The notes under the pieces were generated by a model, which saw only the letters and a list, made by a program, of their open reading frames with translations, did no database searches and was not told the DNA's origin. From an uncultured Bacteroidota bacterium (lineage in GTDB: Bacteria; Bacteroidota; Bacteroidia; Bacteroidales; SZUA-534), in contig CAMKOM010000003.1 of assembly GCA_946414435.1 (NCBI GenBank), positions 1 to 64,000 of the forward strand: a DNA stretch of 64,000 bases. Reading direction: 5' to 3'. The stretch's first letter is position 1, and each line of letters opens with the position of its first letter. The position numbers and the translations under genes are program-made. This document shows, piece after piece, positions 27,663 through 36,186 of this stretch.

Positions 27663-28220
27663 CTACTTATTATTCAAAATCTTATACCGTGCAGTCGCCT
27701 TCCCTTTAATCATTGCGTTCAGTTTGCCGCCAAGCATCCGACGGCGGATTGGCGAAATGTGGTCGGTGAAGACTTTGCCGTCAAGATGGTCGAGTTCGTG
27801 CTGCGAGATGCGGGCGCGCATACCGTTCCAAACTTCCTGATGCTCAACAAAATTCTCGTCAAAGTAGCGGATTTCAACCTTGTCGGGACGCCAGACATCC
27901 TCGCTGATTCCTGGCAAACTCAAGCAACCCTCGTTGAACTTAACTTCCTCATCTGTCGGAAAATCCAGAATTTCAGGATTAATGAGCGTACGCTTGAAAT
28001 CCTTGCAGGCTGGTTCATCCTCGGCAAAAGGCGTTGCATCAATGATGACCAAACGAAGGCTCTGCCCAACTTGCGGTGCGGCCAAACCAACGCCCTCGGC
28101 GGCTGCCAAAGTATCGTACATATTGGCTATCAACTCTTTAAGACCTTCCTGGTCTTTGGTCACTGGCTGCGCTTTCTTGCGCAAAATCGGATTGCCGTAA
28201 ACTGTTATCGGTAGTATCAT
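27663..28220 (-). CDS. def: Peptide deformylase
   Basis: Def removes the formyl group from the N-terminal methionine of new proteins. The 185-residue protein has all three motifs of the metalloenzyme: GVGLAAPQVG (motif 1), EGCLSLPG (motif 2, with the metal-ligand Cys) and QHELDHLDG (motif 3, HExxH). The start overlaps the ruvX stop by four bases; glmM, ruvX and def form one operon. Confidence 0.97.
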   Translation of the reverse strand: MILPITVYGNPILRKKAQPVTKDQEGLKELIANMYDTLAAAEGVGLAAPQVGQSLRLVIIDATPFAEDEPACKDFKRTLINPEILDFPTDEEVKFNEGCLSLPGISEDVWRPDKVEIRYFDENFVEHQEVWNGMRARISQHELDHLDGKVFTDHISPIRRRMLGGKLNAMIKGKATARYKILNNK

Positions 28221-28636
28221 TTTCGTTGTTTTTGTTCCATATACGATTGCAGGATAATTGTCGCACTCACAGTGTCAATCAATGCTTTATCCTGTCTTTG
28301 TTTCTTTTTCAAGCCGCCGTCAATCATCGATTGGAAAGCGATTTTCGACGTGAACCTCTCGTCAATCATCTCAACTGGCGTTTGCGGAAACGTCTCTGCA
28401 AGTTTCTTGACAAACGGCCGTATGTACTGCATTGATTCAGAATCGGTTGCATCCATCTGCTTGGCATAGCCGACAACAAACGTGTCAACCTGCTCCTTTT
28501 GCGTGTATTGCTTCAGAAAATCCATCAGTTCGGCTGCTGGCACGGTTTTCAAGCCTGTGGCAATGATTTGCAGCGTGTCAGTCACAGCGATTCCGCAACG
28601 TTTGCGACCATAGTCGATGGCAAGTATTCGTCCCAA
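28217..28636 (-). CDS. ruvX: YqgF/RuvX RNase H-fold nuclease
   Basis: A 139-residue YqgF-family protein with the N-terminal motif ILAIDYGRKRCGIAV, carrying the first catalytic Asp, and a C-terminal DTVSATIILQ carrying a later acidic residue. Members act as Holliday-junction resolvase or pre-16S rRNA nuclease. It is translationally coupled: it begins directly after the glmM stop codon and overlaps def by four bases. Confidence 0.92.
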   Translation of the reverse strand: MGRILAIDYGRKRCGIAVTDTLQIIATGLKTVPAAELMDFLKQYTQKEQVDTFVVGYAKQMDATDSESMQYIRPFVKKLAETFPQTPVEMIDERFTSKIAFQSMIDGGLKKKQRQDKALIDTVSATIILQSYMEQKQRK

Positions 28637-30031
28637 TCAGATTCCTGCTATTTGTTTGATTTCTGCCATTATACGTTGAGCCAGCGCATCAGCCGACTGC
28701 TCGTTTTTGCTCTCGGCGTAGATGCGGATTATCGGCTCGGTGTTCGACTTGCGCAGATGAACCCACTCGGTCGGGAAGTCGATTTTCACACCATCAATAT
28801 CGTTAACTCGCTCATTTGCATAACGTTTCTTCATTTCAGCCAACACAGCATCAACATTCACTGCTGGTGTGAGTTGGATTTTGTTTTTCGAAATGAAATA
28901 AGCGGGATATTTTGCGCGCAGTTCCGATGTTTTACACTGACTTTTAGCCAGATGCGTTAGGAACAGAGCAATGCCAACCAAAGCATCGCGGCCGTAGTGC
29001 AGTTCGGGATAAATGACTCCGCCGTTGCCCTCGCCACCAATTATTGCATTGGTTTCCTTCATTTTAGCAACAACGTTCACCTCTCCCACCGCTGCAGCCG
29101 AATATTGTCCGCCGCGCTGCTCGGTCACGTCGCGCAAAGCACGTGTGCTCGACAGGTTCGAAACGGTGTTGCCCTTGGTGTAACTCAACACGTAGTCGGC
29201 CACCGACACCAGCGTATATTCCTCGCCGAACATCGAGCCGTCCTCGCAAACAATGGCCAAACGGTCAACATCAGGGTCAACCACAAAGCCCACATCGGCC
29301 TTCTGCTCACGCATTGCAGCCGAAATCTGTCCCAGATTCTCGGGCAGCGGCTCGGGCGTGTGGAAGAAATTGCCTGTCGGCTCCGTGTTCAAACCGACAA
29401 CATTTGTAACTCCCAGTGCTTTAAATAGTTCAGGCAGAATAAGTCCGCCAACTGAATTGATTGAATCGAACACAACTTTGAAATTCGCCTTGCGGATAGC
29501 CTCAACGTCAACAAGCGGTAAATCAACCACTTGCGCAACGTGCTTGGCGTTGAACGTCAGGTCTTGCTCAATATGGCCCAACGAATCGACATCGACGAAT
29601 GTATATAACTCTTTTTCAGCAATTTCGAGAACTCGGTTACCCTCTGCGGCGCTTAAAAACTCGCCGTTGCGGTTGAGCAACTTCAGAGCGTTCCACTGCT
29701 TGGGGTTGTGGCTAGCCGTCAGAATCAGTCCGCCATCGGCATTGTGGTGAGTAACAGCAAGTTCCGTTGTCGGCGTAGAGGCAAGGTCGATGTCGATAAC
29801 ATCCATACCCATACTCACGAGCGTGCCAAGAACAATGTGCGACACCATTGTGCCCGAAATGCGGGCATCACGGCCAACGACAATGCGCAAGCGACTTTTT
29901 CCTGCGTTCTGCTCCTTCACCCACTGCGAGTAGGCGGCGGTGAATTTGACAATATCAATCGGGCTCAAACCCTCTCCCACCTTGTCTCCGATGGTTCCTC
30001 GGATTCCTGAAATTGATTTTATAAGGCTCAT
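28637..30031 (-). CDS. glmM: Phosphoglucosamine mutase
   Basis: GlmM converts glucosamine-6-phosphate to glucosamine-1-phosphate for peptidoglycan and LPS precursors. The 464 residues begin SLIKSISGIRGTIG, contain the phosphoserine loop LTASHNPKQWNALK, the metal loop DPDVDR, the EGNGG sugar loop and a C-terminal RKSNTEPIIRIYAE phosphate motif. In that last motif Ser-Asn replaces the usual Ser-Gly. The start is set at ATG 30031, next to the family N-terminus, rather than an in-frame ATG 15 codons upstream. First gene of a glmM-ruvX-def operon. Confidence 0.9.
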   Translation of the reverse strand: MSLIKSISGIRGTIGDKVGEGLSPIDIVKFTAAYSQWVKEQNAGKSRLRIVVGRDARISGTMVSHIVLGTLVSMGMDVIDIDLASTPTTELAVTHHNADGGLILTASHNPKQWNALKLLNRNGEFLSAAEGNRVLEIAEKELYTFVDVDSLGHIEQDLTFNAKHVAQVVDLPLVDVEAIRKANFKVVFDSINSVGGLILPELFKALGVTNVVGLNTEPTGNFFHTPEPLPENLGQISAAMREQKADVGFVVDPDVDRLAIVCEDGSMFGEEYTLVSVADYVLSYTKGNTVSNLSSTRALRDVTEQRGGQYSAAAVGEVNVVAKMKETNAIIGGEGNGGVIYPELHYGRDALVGIALFLTHLAKSQCKTSELRAKYPAYFISKNKIQLTPAVNVDAVLAEMKKRYANERVNDIDGVKIDFPTEWVHLRKSNTEPIIRIYAESKNEQSADALAQRIMAEIKQIAGI

Positions 30032-30054
30032 AACTATCTCAATTTTTTGCTGTG

Positions 30055-30062
30055 CAAAAATA
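30055..30062 (-). promoter_or_regulatory. Candidate -7 promoter element (TATTTTTG) for glmM-ruvX-def
   Basis: The minus strand reads TATTTTTG, matching TAnnTTTG, 23 bases upstream of the chosen glmM start. It lies inside the longer open frame, which supports the downstream start. Confidence 0.55.
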
Positions 30063-30176
30063 CAAGAATCGCTCACAAAATAAATTTTTGATGAAACGAA
30101 TGAATTTTTTAATGCAATAACTTGCTATTTAGAACCATCCATGCATCAAAAAGAGAAAAATCAAAAACGTCACGCA

Positions 30177-30211
30177 CAAAAAAACGGAACCCCATAAGGC
30201 TCCGTTTTTCT
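30177..30211 (-). terminator. Intrinsic terminator after trpB
   Basis: On the minus strand a hairpin with arms AAAAACGGA and TCCGTTTTT, extended by GCC/GGT-type pairing around TTAT, is followed by a T run. It lies about 20 bases past the trpB stop. Confidence 0.85.
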
Positions 30212-30229
30212 TATTATTCAGCAATTTGC

Positions 30230-31594
30230 TTAAATAATCTTCTCAAGTTTCGATACGTTGCGGTCGATATCCTCCTGCGGCAACTCAAAGTTGGTCAGGT
30301 CACCGGCCAGATACTGGTCGTAAGCGGTCATATCGATGAGTCCGTGGCCCGAAAGGTTGAACAGAATGGTCTTCTGCTTGCCTTCCTCTTTGCATTTTTT
30401 AGCCTCGCGGATGGTTGCGGCAATTGCGTGTGCCGACTCCGGTGCGGGAATGATGCCCTCAACCTGTGCAAACAATGTTGCTGCCTGGAACGACTCAAGT
30501 TGCGGAATATCAACACCTTTCATATAACCATCTTTAAGCAACTGACTTACAATGGTTCCGGCGCCGTGGTAGCGCAAACCACCTGCGTGGATATGAGCCG
30601 GGGCAAAATCGTGGCCCAGAGTGAACATCGGCAGCAGCGGTGTGTAGCCGGCCTCGTCGCCAAAATCGTACTGGAACACGCCGCGCGTCAGTTTCGGGCA
30701 CGATGAAGGTTCGGCGGCGATAAACTCTGTATTCTTGCCATCGACAAGGTTGTGGCGCATAAATGGGAACGAAATTCCACTGAAGTTCGAACCACCACCG
30801 AAGCAGCCAATCACCATATCGGGATACTCGCCTGCCATTGCCATCTGTTTTTCAGCCTCAAGACCGATAACAGTCTGATGCAGAGAAACGTGATTCAGCA
30901 CGCTGCCGAGCACATATTTGCAGTTCGGGGTTTGCATAGCAAGTTCAACAGCCTCCGAGATGGCCGTTCCAAGACTTCCCTGATAAGTCGGGTTGGCGGT
31001 CAAGATGTTCTTTCCTGCGCGTGTCCCCATCGACGGCGATGCAATCACCTGTGCACCGTAAGTCTGCATAATCAGACGGCGGTACGGCTTCTGGTTGTAG
31101 CTGACCTTCACCATAAACACAGCCAAATCGAGACCAAAGACTTTTGCTGCATACGACAGAGCCGCACCCCACTGGCCTGCACCCGTCTCGGTGGTGATGT
31201 TGGTCACGCCCTCTTTTTTGCAGTAGTAAGCCTGCGCCAGAGCCGAGTTCAGCTTGTGCGAACCCACAGGGCTGACACTCTCGTTTTTGAAGTAGATGTG
31301 AGCCGGTGTGTCGAGTGCTTTCTCAAGGCCGTAGGCGCGCACCAACGGTGTCGAACGGTAGTTCTTGTACTGGTTGCGGACCTCCTCCGGAATATCAATC
31401 CAGCGGTCGGTTGTGTTCAACTCCTGCTCCGAGCAGGCGCGGTTGAACAGTCCCGACATCTCGTCAACCGTAAGCGGCTTGCGAGTCCCCGGGTTAAGCA
31501 TCGGCAGTGGCTTGTTTTTCATATCGGCCACAATGTTGTACCATTGAGTTGGTATCTCGTTCTCCGTCAGGAAGAACCTCTTCTGTTTTTCCAT
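30230..31594 (-). CDS. trpB: Tryptophan synthase beta chain, TrpB2-like
   Basis: A 454-residue PLP enzyme of the long TrpB2-like group, which joins indole (or an equivalent) and L-serine to tryptophan. Visible are the PLP lysine in GSHKLNSALAQAYY (Lys114), the NPTYQGSLGTAISEA segment and the PLP-phosphate loop GGGSNFSG. It is longer than standard TrpB (about 400) and has the extra N-terminal part of TrpB2 enzymes. No trpA or other trp gene is adjacent. A complete attenuation leader with a Trp-rich peptide lies upstream and strongly supports a real role in tryptophan supply. Confidence 0.92.
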   Translation of the reverse strand: MEKQKRFFLTENEIPTQWYNIVADMKNKPLPMLNPGTRKPLTVDEMSGLFNRACSEQELNTTDRWIDIPEEVRNQYKNYRSTPLVRAYGLEKALDTPAHIYFKNESVSPVGSHKLNSALAQAYYCKKEGVTNITTETGAGQWGAALSYAAKVFGLDLAVFMVKVSYNQKPYRRLIMQTYGAQVIASPSMGTRAGKNILTANPTYQGSLGTAISEAVELAMQTPNCKYVLGSVLNHVSLHQTVIGLEAEKQMAMAGEYPDMVIGCFGGGSNFSGISFPFMRHNLVDGKNTEFIAAEPSSCPKLTRGVFQYDFGDEAGYTPLLPMFTLGHDFAPAHIHAGGLRYHGAGTIVSQLLKDGYMKGVDIPQLESFQAATLFAQVEGIIPAPESAHAIAATIREAKKCKEEGKQKTILFNLSGHGLIDMTAYDQYLAGDLTNFELPQEDIDRNVSKLEKII

Positions 31595-31649
31595 TTTTTT
31601 GAATTTAAATTATGTTAAAAATCCTGTTTATCGATGATGACGGCGTTGC

Positions 31650-31683
31650 AAACAAAAACCCGCAAGTGGATTGCTTGCGGGTT
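31650..31683 (-). terminator. Trp attenuator terminator hairpin
   Basis: On the minus strand AACCCGCAAG, loop CAATCCA, then CTTGCGGGTT form a perfect 10-bp stem followed by TTTGTTTG. It lies between the Trp leader peptide and trpB, about 55 bases before the trpB start. The 3' half of the loop plus stem, CAATCCACTT, can instead pair with the upstream segment AAGTGGATTG (31712-31721), giving a competing antiterminator. Confidence 0.85.
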
Positions 31684-31711
31684 CTATATGTCAGACAACA
31701 AACCGACGGGC

Positions 31712-31721
31712 CAATCCACTT
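31712..31721 (-). promoter_or_regulatory. Trp attenuator antiterminator arm
   Basis: The minus strand reads AAGTGGATTG, a perfect 10-base complement of CAATCCACTT in the terminator (31664-31673). It lies four bases past the leader-peptide stop codon. A ribosome stalled on the leader's Trp codons would leave it free to pair and would prevent terminator formation. Confidence 0.8.
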
Positions 31722-31724
31722 TCT

Positions 31725-31778
31725 TTAGGACCGACGCCACCACCACTGTTTGCTGTTCAGATTGTTCACGTTGCTCAT
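31725..31778 (-). CDS. Tryptophan leader peptide (17 residues)
   Basis: A short minus-strand ORF that translates as MSNVNNLNSKQWWWRRS, with three consecutive Trp codons (TGG TGG TGG, codons 12-14), then two Arg, Ser and TAA. The tandem Trp codons, the antiterminator directly after the stop and the terminator 42 bases further on are the full layout of classical ribosome-mediated trp attenuation. It is too short for usual gene callers. Three tandem Trp codons are very unlikely by chance at this place. Confidence 0.88.
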   Translation of the reverse strand: MSNVNNLNSKQWWWRRS

Positions 31779-31786
31779 ATCAGTTT

Positions 31787-31820
31787 TTCATCAAAACGAT
31801 GCGAAGTAAAATGTTTTTTA
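31787..31820 (-). promoter_or_regulatory. Possible promoter of the trp leader
   Basis: On the minus strand a TTTG is followed about 20 bases later by TACTTCGC, a weak match to TAnnTTTG. It is positioned shortly upstream of the leader peptide. Tentative. Confidence 0.3.
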
Positions 31821-31974
31821 TGAAAATGCAAAAGGATTTTTTGATGACATATATAAATATACTCTCAGCCAACAGATGATACACTTATCAATCAAAACAC
31901 ACAATTCAAACAGGCTAAAAAACAAAGGTGGACTCAGAAACATAAGAAAGCCTAAAAACAAATCTTTTTATTTC

Positions 31975-31982
31975 TATCTTTG
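31975..31982 (+). promoter_or_regulatory. Candidate -7 promoter element (TATCTTTG) for the K+ channel gene
   Basis: Exact TAnnTTTG match 29 bases upstream of the chosen start at 32012. It argues against the ATG at 31991, which would fall at the transcription start. Confidence 0.55.
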
Positions 31983-32011
31983 ACTATCAGATGTTAGGCT
32001 TGTTATTAAAC

Positions 32012-32743
32012 ATGAGGCAAAAAATTTATGAGATGGTTGAGCACGACAGCGAAGGTCTGCTCGTAAGTAAGCTATATGATTTAATAATGCTTATAGTAAT
32101 CATTATCAGCATTATACCATTGGCTTTCCGTGAAACAAATACACTATTCACCTATTTTGAAATTGTGTCGGTAACGATTTTTATTATTGATTATCTTCTT
32201 CGTTGGTTCACTGCCGATTACAAACTGAAGAAAGACAAAAAATGGAAATCGTTTCTGCTCTATCCATTTACAATTTTTGCCATTATCGACTTACTATCAA
32301 TATTGCCATCGGTAGGATTGTTCAAACCTTCTTTCAAATTATTCAGGATCACCCGATTGATAAAAATCATAAGAATTTTCAAATTAGTGCGTTATTCGCG
32401 CCGTATCGAACTGCTTTTCAACGTCTTGAAAAAAGAGCGAGCAACATTGTTTACCGTATTTATGGTAGCAGTTTCCTACATAATAGTTACTGCATTGATT
32501 ATGTTCAATGCAGAAGGTTCGATAGATGGCGAAAACGCTCATTTCCAAACCTTTTTTGACGCACTTTATTGGGCAACAACAACTCTGACAACCGTTGGCT
32601 ATGGCGACATTTACCCTGCCACCAATTTAGGCCGATTCATAAGTATGCTATCAGCGATTTTGGGTGTGGCAATAATTGCTCTGCCTTCGGGCGTAATAAC
32701 AGCAAGTTATTTGGATGAATTAAAAAATGATAAAATGAATTAA
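32012..32743 (+). CDS. Voltage-gated-type potassium channel
   Basis: A 243-residue six-helix ion channel. The S4-like segment LFRITRLIKIIRIFKLVRYSRR (split around residue 115) has regularly spaced basic residues. The pore holds the K+ selectivity filter TTLTTVGYGD. It would let K+ cross the inner membrane under voltage control. It is the first gene of an A+T-rich segment shared with the AAA+ protein 52 bases downstream. The start ATG 32012 is favoured by the promoter position; an ATG at 31991 adds seven residues. Confidence 0.9.
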   Translation: MRQKIYEMVEHDSEGLLVSKLYDLIMLIVIIISIIPLAFRETNTLFTYFEIVSVTIFIIDYLLRWFTADYKLKKDKKWKSFLLYPFTIFAIIDLLSILPSVGLFKPSFKLFRITRLIKIIRIFKLVRYSRRIELLFNVLKKERATLFTVFMVAVSYIIVTALIMFNAEGSIDGENAHFQTFFDALYWATTTLTTVGYGDIYPATNLGRFISMLSAILGVAIIALPSGVITASYLDELKNDKMN

Positions 32744-32794
32744 CGTAATTCAACCTTGATACTACTAAACAATTATATATAAAAGTTTTAAGAT

Positions 32795-35287
32795 ATGGGA
32801 ACAGAACTAAAAAAATATGGCAAAGGGTGTTTGAAAGTATTTGTGTGGATTCTTTTAATCTTCTCTATAATGATGGTTATGGGTGGTATACTGGCTATTA
32901 ACGAACAACCTGCACAAGAAAAAGAAAATGCCGAAACAATGAATTCAGAAACGGTCGATAAAGTAGCTTCTGTAATTGCATTGTTATTTATGGGAGGACT
33001 TACTGTCGGCTGTATTTTTGTTCTTATTAAATTAAGAGGTAAGGGGCAATTAGATTATAAAATTATTGAAACACAAAAAGAAATAGCAAACAAAGAATCT
33101 AATCCCATTAAGAAGAAAATATTGAATGACCATATTGGTTTTTTAATTCAAAAAGATATTGAGCAACGACTAAAACCTTTGGTGAAAAAGTATGAAGATA
33201 AGGTTACAAAAAATCCCAAACAAGAATGGATTCAATTATTGCAGAAGTATGGTGAGGAATTAAATAAAGCTCAAATTGAAGTTGAAAATCTTCGTTACGA
33301 CATAGTGGCTGAATTAAGCGATAGTGAGAAAGAAAAATACAAAGAATTATGCGATTCATTCAAAATTTTGCAGAAGAGTAAAAGAATTTGGGTTATTAAG
33401 AACTCTGACAAAACATCTTGTTTTTTCAAATGTGGTTCATACAAAGAATTATCGATACCTTACGATGTTCCCAAAATGCCATTATATTATAGAAAGACAC
33501 TTTATTTTTATCCTAGATATGTAATTGTTGATGAAGGTAAGACTTTCAACGCTTTCCCGATTTCGAAAATTACCTTAACACACGCCGCGGTTAGTATTCC
33601 TGAGACAGGATTTGCCCCTTCGGATGCAGTTAAAGTTGGTACAACATACAGATACGTAAACAAAAAAGGAGAACCTGACGGACGCTATAAAAACAATCCA
33701 ACCATACAAGTTATGCAGTATGGCGCATTGGATTTCACCCCACTAGATATTACACTTGTTGTCAGCAATAATAACGCTGCTGAAAAATTTGGGGAAGCAT
33801 TTCAATTACTGCAAGATGCTACTATGAAACAACAAAAAATCAATATTTCCCCTAATCGTGTATCTCGAACACTATACAATAATTATAATTCTGTCGTAAG
33901 TCAAATTGTAGAAATGGCAGATTGGATGAAAAACAGTGCTGAATTTAAAACAGTTTTAAAGAAGCAGAACATAAAATTAACGTACAATGAAAAAAACACT
34001 ACAAGAACAAGTGATTTAGTTAATACGCTCATTGAGATAGACTTCTTAAATTGCTTCTTAAAATTGGGGAAATATTTGGACTTCGATGATAGTGAGTGTT
34101 TCGGCTTATTTATGTTGTATGCTGCATTAAACAATCAAATTACTATTGATTATGGTCAAATAGATGCATATAAAGACAAGTATAGTTCTACTGTATCAGA
34201 CATTTATTTCCAATTAAAAAATGCCATAGAGCATAATCCAACGCCCGAAGGAGGATTCGTAATTTCTCTTTTGCTAGGTGAGACCGACAAGAATATGCAA
34301 CATAAATATTTGATGGCATTACACCTTTTTGCTACATCTATTGCCAATATTGACAATAAAATATCCGATGAGGAACAAAAGGGTTTGGATTTTGTATCAA
34401 GCAAATTAAATGATGCTGATATTTCTGATAATGAAGGGAATGTTGAGTCGGAAAAAGAGTCTAAAAAATTTAAGAAAAAAATTGATATAGATAAAGCCTG
34501 TGAGGAGTTGCAAAAATTAATCGGATTACAATCAGTAAAAAGTGAAATAGAAACCCTTGCAAACTTTATTAAGATTCAACAGACTAGGGCAGAAAAAGGC
34601 ATTAAGACACCTTCGGTATCCTACCACTGTGTATTTACAGGTAATCCTGGAACAGGCAAAACTACTGTGGCTCGTATTGTTGCAGGAATCTACAAGGAAC
34701 TCGGAATTTTGAAAAAAGGGCATTTGGTTGAAACCGACCGTTCTGGACTTGTTGCAGAATACGTAGGGCAAACAGCACCAAAAACCAATAAGGTGATTGA
34801 TAGTGCATTAGATGGCATCTTGTTTATTGATGAGGCTTATTCGTTGGTTAGTGGAGGCCAAAATGATTTTGGTATTGAGGCAATTGCCACGTTGCTGAAA
34901 CGTATGGAAGACGACCGAGACCGTCTTGTTGTGATTTTGGCTGGCTATTCAAATGAAATGCAGACATTTATAAACGCCAATCCAGGCTTACAATCAAGAT
35001 TCAACCGTTACATCGATTTTCCCGATTACTCAGCAAGTGAACTGATGCAGATTTTCGAGTTCAATTTAAAAAAGAACGAATACTGCATTTCGGATGAGGC
35101 GCGCACCGCACTAGCTGAATATCTGCAAAAATGTGTCAATGAGAAAGATGAGCGTTTTGGAAACGGACGTTTCGTTCGCAACTTGTTCGAGAAAACAATT
35201 GAAAGACAAGCAAACCGATTATCGCAAGCCCCGAACCTAACTGCCGAAATGCTTACCACTATTGAAGTTGGGGATTTGCCGGAATAG
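32795..35287 (+). CDS. Membrane-anchored AAA+ ATPase of the CbbX/SpoVK type with TerB-like middle domain
   Basis: An 830-residue protein. Two membrane helices (about 14-36 and 60-80) anchor a large cytoplasmic part. The middle (about 490-560) is helical, and FATSIANIDNKISDEEQ has an Asp-rich TerB-like look. The C-terminal AAA+ domain (about 575-830) is CbbX/SpoVK-like: Walker A GNPGTGKT (616-623, Lys622), Walker B LFIDEA (Asp679, Glu680), and sensor and arginine-finger segments (NPGLQSRFNRYIDFPDY). Such ATPases remodel protein complexes. The first 1.7 kb are markedly A+T-rich compared with flanking genes. Target unknown; neighbours are a K+ channel and a four-helix-bundle protein. Confidence 0.85.
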   Translation: MGTELKKYGKGCLKVFVWILLIFSIMMVMGGILAINEQPAQEKENAETMNSETVDKVASVIALLFMGGLTVGCIFVLIKLRGKGQLDYKIIETQKEIANKESNPIKKKILNDHIGFLIQKDIEQRLKPLVKKYEDKVTKNPKQEWIQLLQKYGEELNKAQIEVENLRYDIVAELSDSEKEKYKELCDSFKILQKSKRIWVIKNSDKTSCFFKCGSYKELSIPYDVPKMPLYYRKTLYFYPRYVIVDEGKTFNAFPISKITLTHAAVSIPETGFAPSDAVKVGTTYRYVNKKGEPDGRYKNNPTIQVMQYGALDFTPLDITLVVSNNNAAEKFGEAFQLLQDATMKQQKINISPNRVSRTLYNNYNSVVSQIVEMADWMKNSAEFKTVLKKQNIKLTYNEKNTTRTSDLVNTLIEIDFLNCFLKLGKYLDFDDSECFGLFMLYAALNNQITIDYGQIDAYKDKYSSTVSDIYFQLKNAIEHNPTPEGGFVISLLLGETDKNMQHKYLMALHLFATSIANIDNKISDEEQKGLDFVSSKLNDADISDNEGNVESEKESKKFKKKIDIDKACEELQKLIGLQSVKSEIETLANFIKIQQTRAEKGIKTPSVSYHCVFTGNPGTGKTTVARIVAGIYKELGILKKGHLVETDRSGLVAEYVGQTAPKTNKVIDSALDGILFIDEAYSLVSGGQNDFGIEAIATLLKRMEDDRDRLVVILAGYSNEMQTFINANPGLQSRFNRYIDFPDYSASELMQIFEFNLKKNEYCISDEARTALAEYLQKCVNEKDERFGNGRFVRNLFEKTIERQANRLSQAPNLTAEMLTTIEVGDLPE

Positions 35288-35323
35288 ACTGAAACTGAAA
35301 CTAGTACATTAAGGAAAAAACGT

Positions 35324-35331
35324 TATTTTTG
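35324..35331 (+). promoter_or_regulatory. Candidate -7 promoter element (TATTTTTG) for the four-helix-bundle gene
   Basis: Exact TAnnTTTG match 25 bases upstream of the ATG at 35357. Confidence 0.5.
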
Positions 35332-35356
35332 TCATAGCCGCGAAACGCCAAAAGCT

Positions 35357-35905
35357 ATGGCAGAAGAACTTATACCACATAGGGGCAACTACAAAAAACT
35401 GCTTTCGTACCAAAAGGCGGACGTGATTTATTGCATCACATACTATTTTGTGGATCATTATCTAAAACGTGGTGACCGCACTTGCGACCAAATGATACAA
35501 GCCGCGCGGTCGGGTAAACAAAATATTATTGAAGGTTGTGCGGCAAGCAGCACAAGTTCCAAAACCGAAATAAAACTTGTGAACGTTGCCAAGGCTAGTT
35601 TACAAGAGCTGCTTGAAGATTACGAAGATTTTCTGAAAACTCGCGGGTTCAAACTATGGGAAGAAGATTCTGTTGAGTTGAAAGCAATGCGCGAGTTAGG
35701 GCGACAGCACAACGATGCCCCATTTTTTATGGATTTGATTCAAACACGACCGCCTGAAACAATTGCAAATATGTGCATTGTGCTCATCAAACAAGCTGAT
35801 TACCTGCTGTTCAGACAATTGCAACACCTGGAAAAAGATTTTCTCAAAAATGGCGGGTTCTCAGAGCGAATGTACCGAATCAGGTCGGACAAGCGGAAGT
35901 CATAG
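35357..35905 (+). CDS. Four-helix-bundle suffix-domain protein (S23-like)
   Basis: A 182-residue helical protein of the four-helix-bundle family related to the 23S rRNA intervening-sequence protein. Typical marks are CDQMIQAARSGKQNIIEGCAASS (the helix 1-2 region, about residues 43-65), LVNVAKASLQELLEDYEDFL, and a C-terminal TIANMCIVLIKQADYLLFRQLQHLEKDFLKNGGFSERMYRIR suffix. Members form small oligomers and probably bind nucleic acid; their function is unsettled. It has its own promoter and lies at the end of the A+T-rich segment. Confidence 0.85.
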   Translation: MAEELIPHRGNYKKLLSYQKADVIYCITYYFVDHYLKRGDRTCDQMIQAARSGKQNIIEGCAASSTSSKTEIKLVNVAKASLQELLEDYEDFLKTRGFKLWEEDSVELKAMRELGRQHNDAPFFMDLIQTRPPETIANMCIVLIKQADYLLFRQLQHLEKDFLKNGGFSERMYRIRSDKRKS

Positions 35906-36186
35906 CAAGGGCTAGTGGGTTGTCATTGGCGATGGGCAGGCTTCGTAAGAGCGAGTGGGCAGCCATCGGGGAGACAGACCTTAAGGACTTTAAAGACTTT
36001 AGGGTCGTTAAGGTCTTTAAGGTTTGTGGGAAAAGAATTACCACCAACAACGCCCGCTTGTCGATAAAAAATCAAGGCTCAAGGGCGGTTTGGCACAAAA
36101 TATGTACTGAAAAGGTGGCTAAAACAGGCCTTTGCGCCATGGTTTAAGCGTAAAAACTTGTTTATCAAGAAATAATCAACATAAAA
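35906..36186. repeat. Intergenic region with TTAAGGTCTTT-type repeats
   Basis: About 280 bases. Bases 35979-36023 contain overlapping copies of AAGGACTTTAAAGACTTT and TTAAGGTCTTTAAGG, partly self-complementary. A 75-codon frame across the region has no protein-like character. No gene is supported. Confidence 0.6.

Noticed and set aside
28637..30076. Longer glmM start at 30076
   Set aside because: The extra 15 residues do not match the family N-terminus and contain the -7 promoter motif; the Met at 30031 fits better.
31634..31879. 81-codon plus-strand open frame
   Set aside because: It is antisense to the trp leader, antiterminator and terminator, which explain this sequence much better, and it has no protein family features.
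35920..36147. 75-codon plus-strand open frame
   Set aside because: It runs through the repetitive TTAAGGTCTTT segment and has no protein-like pattern.
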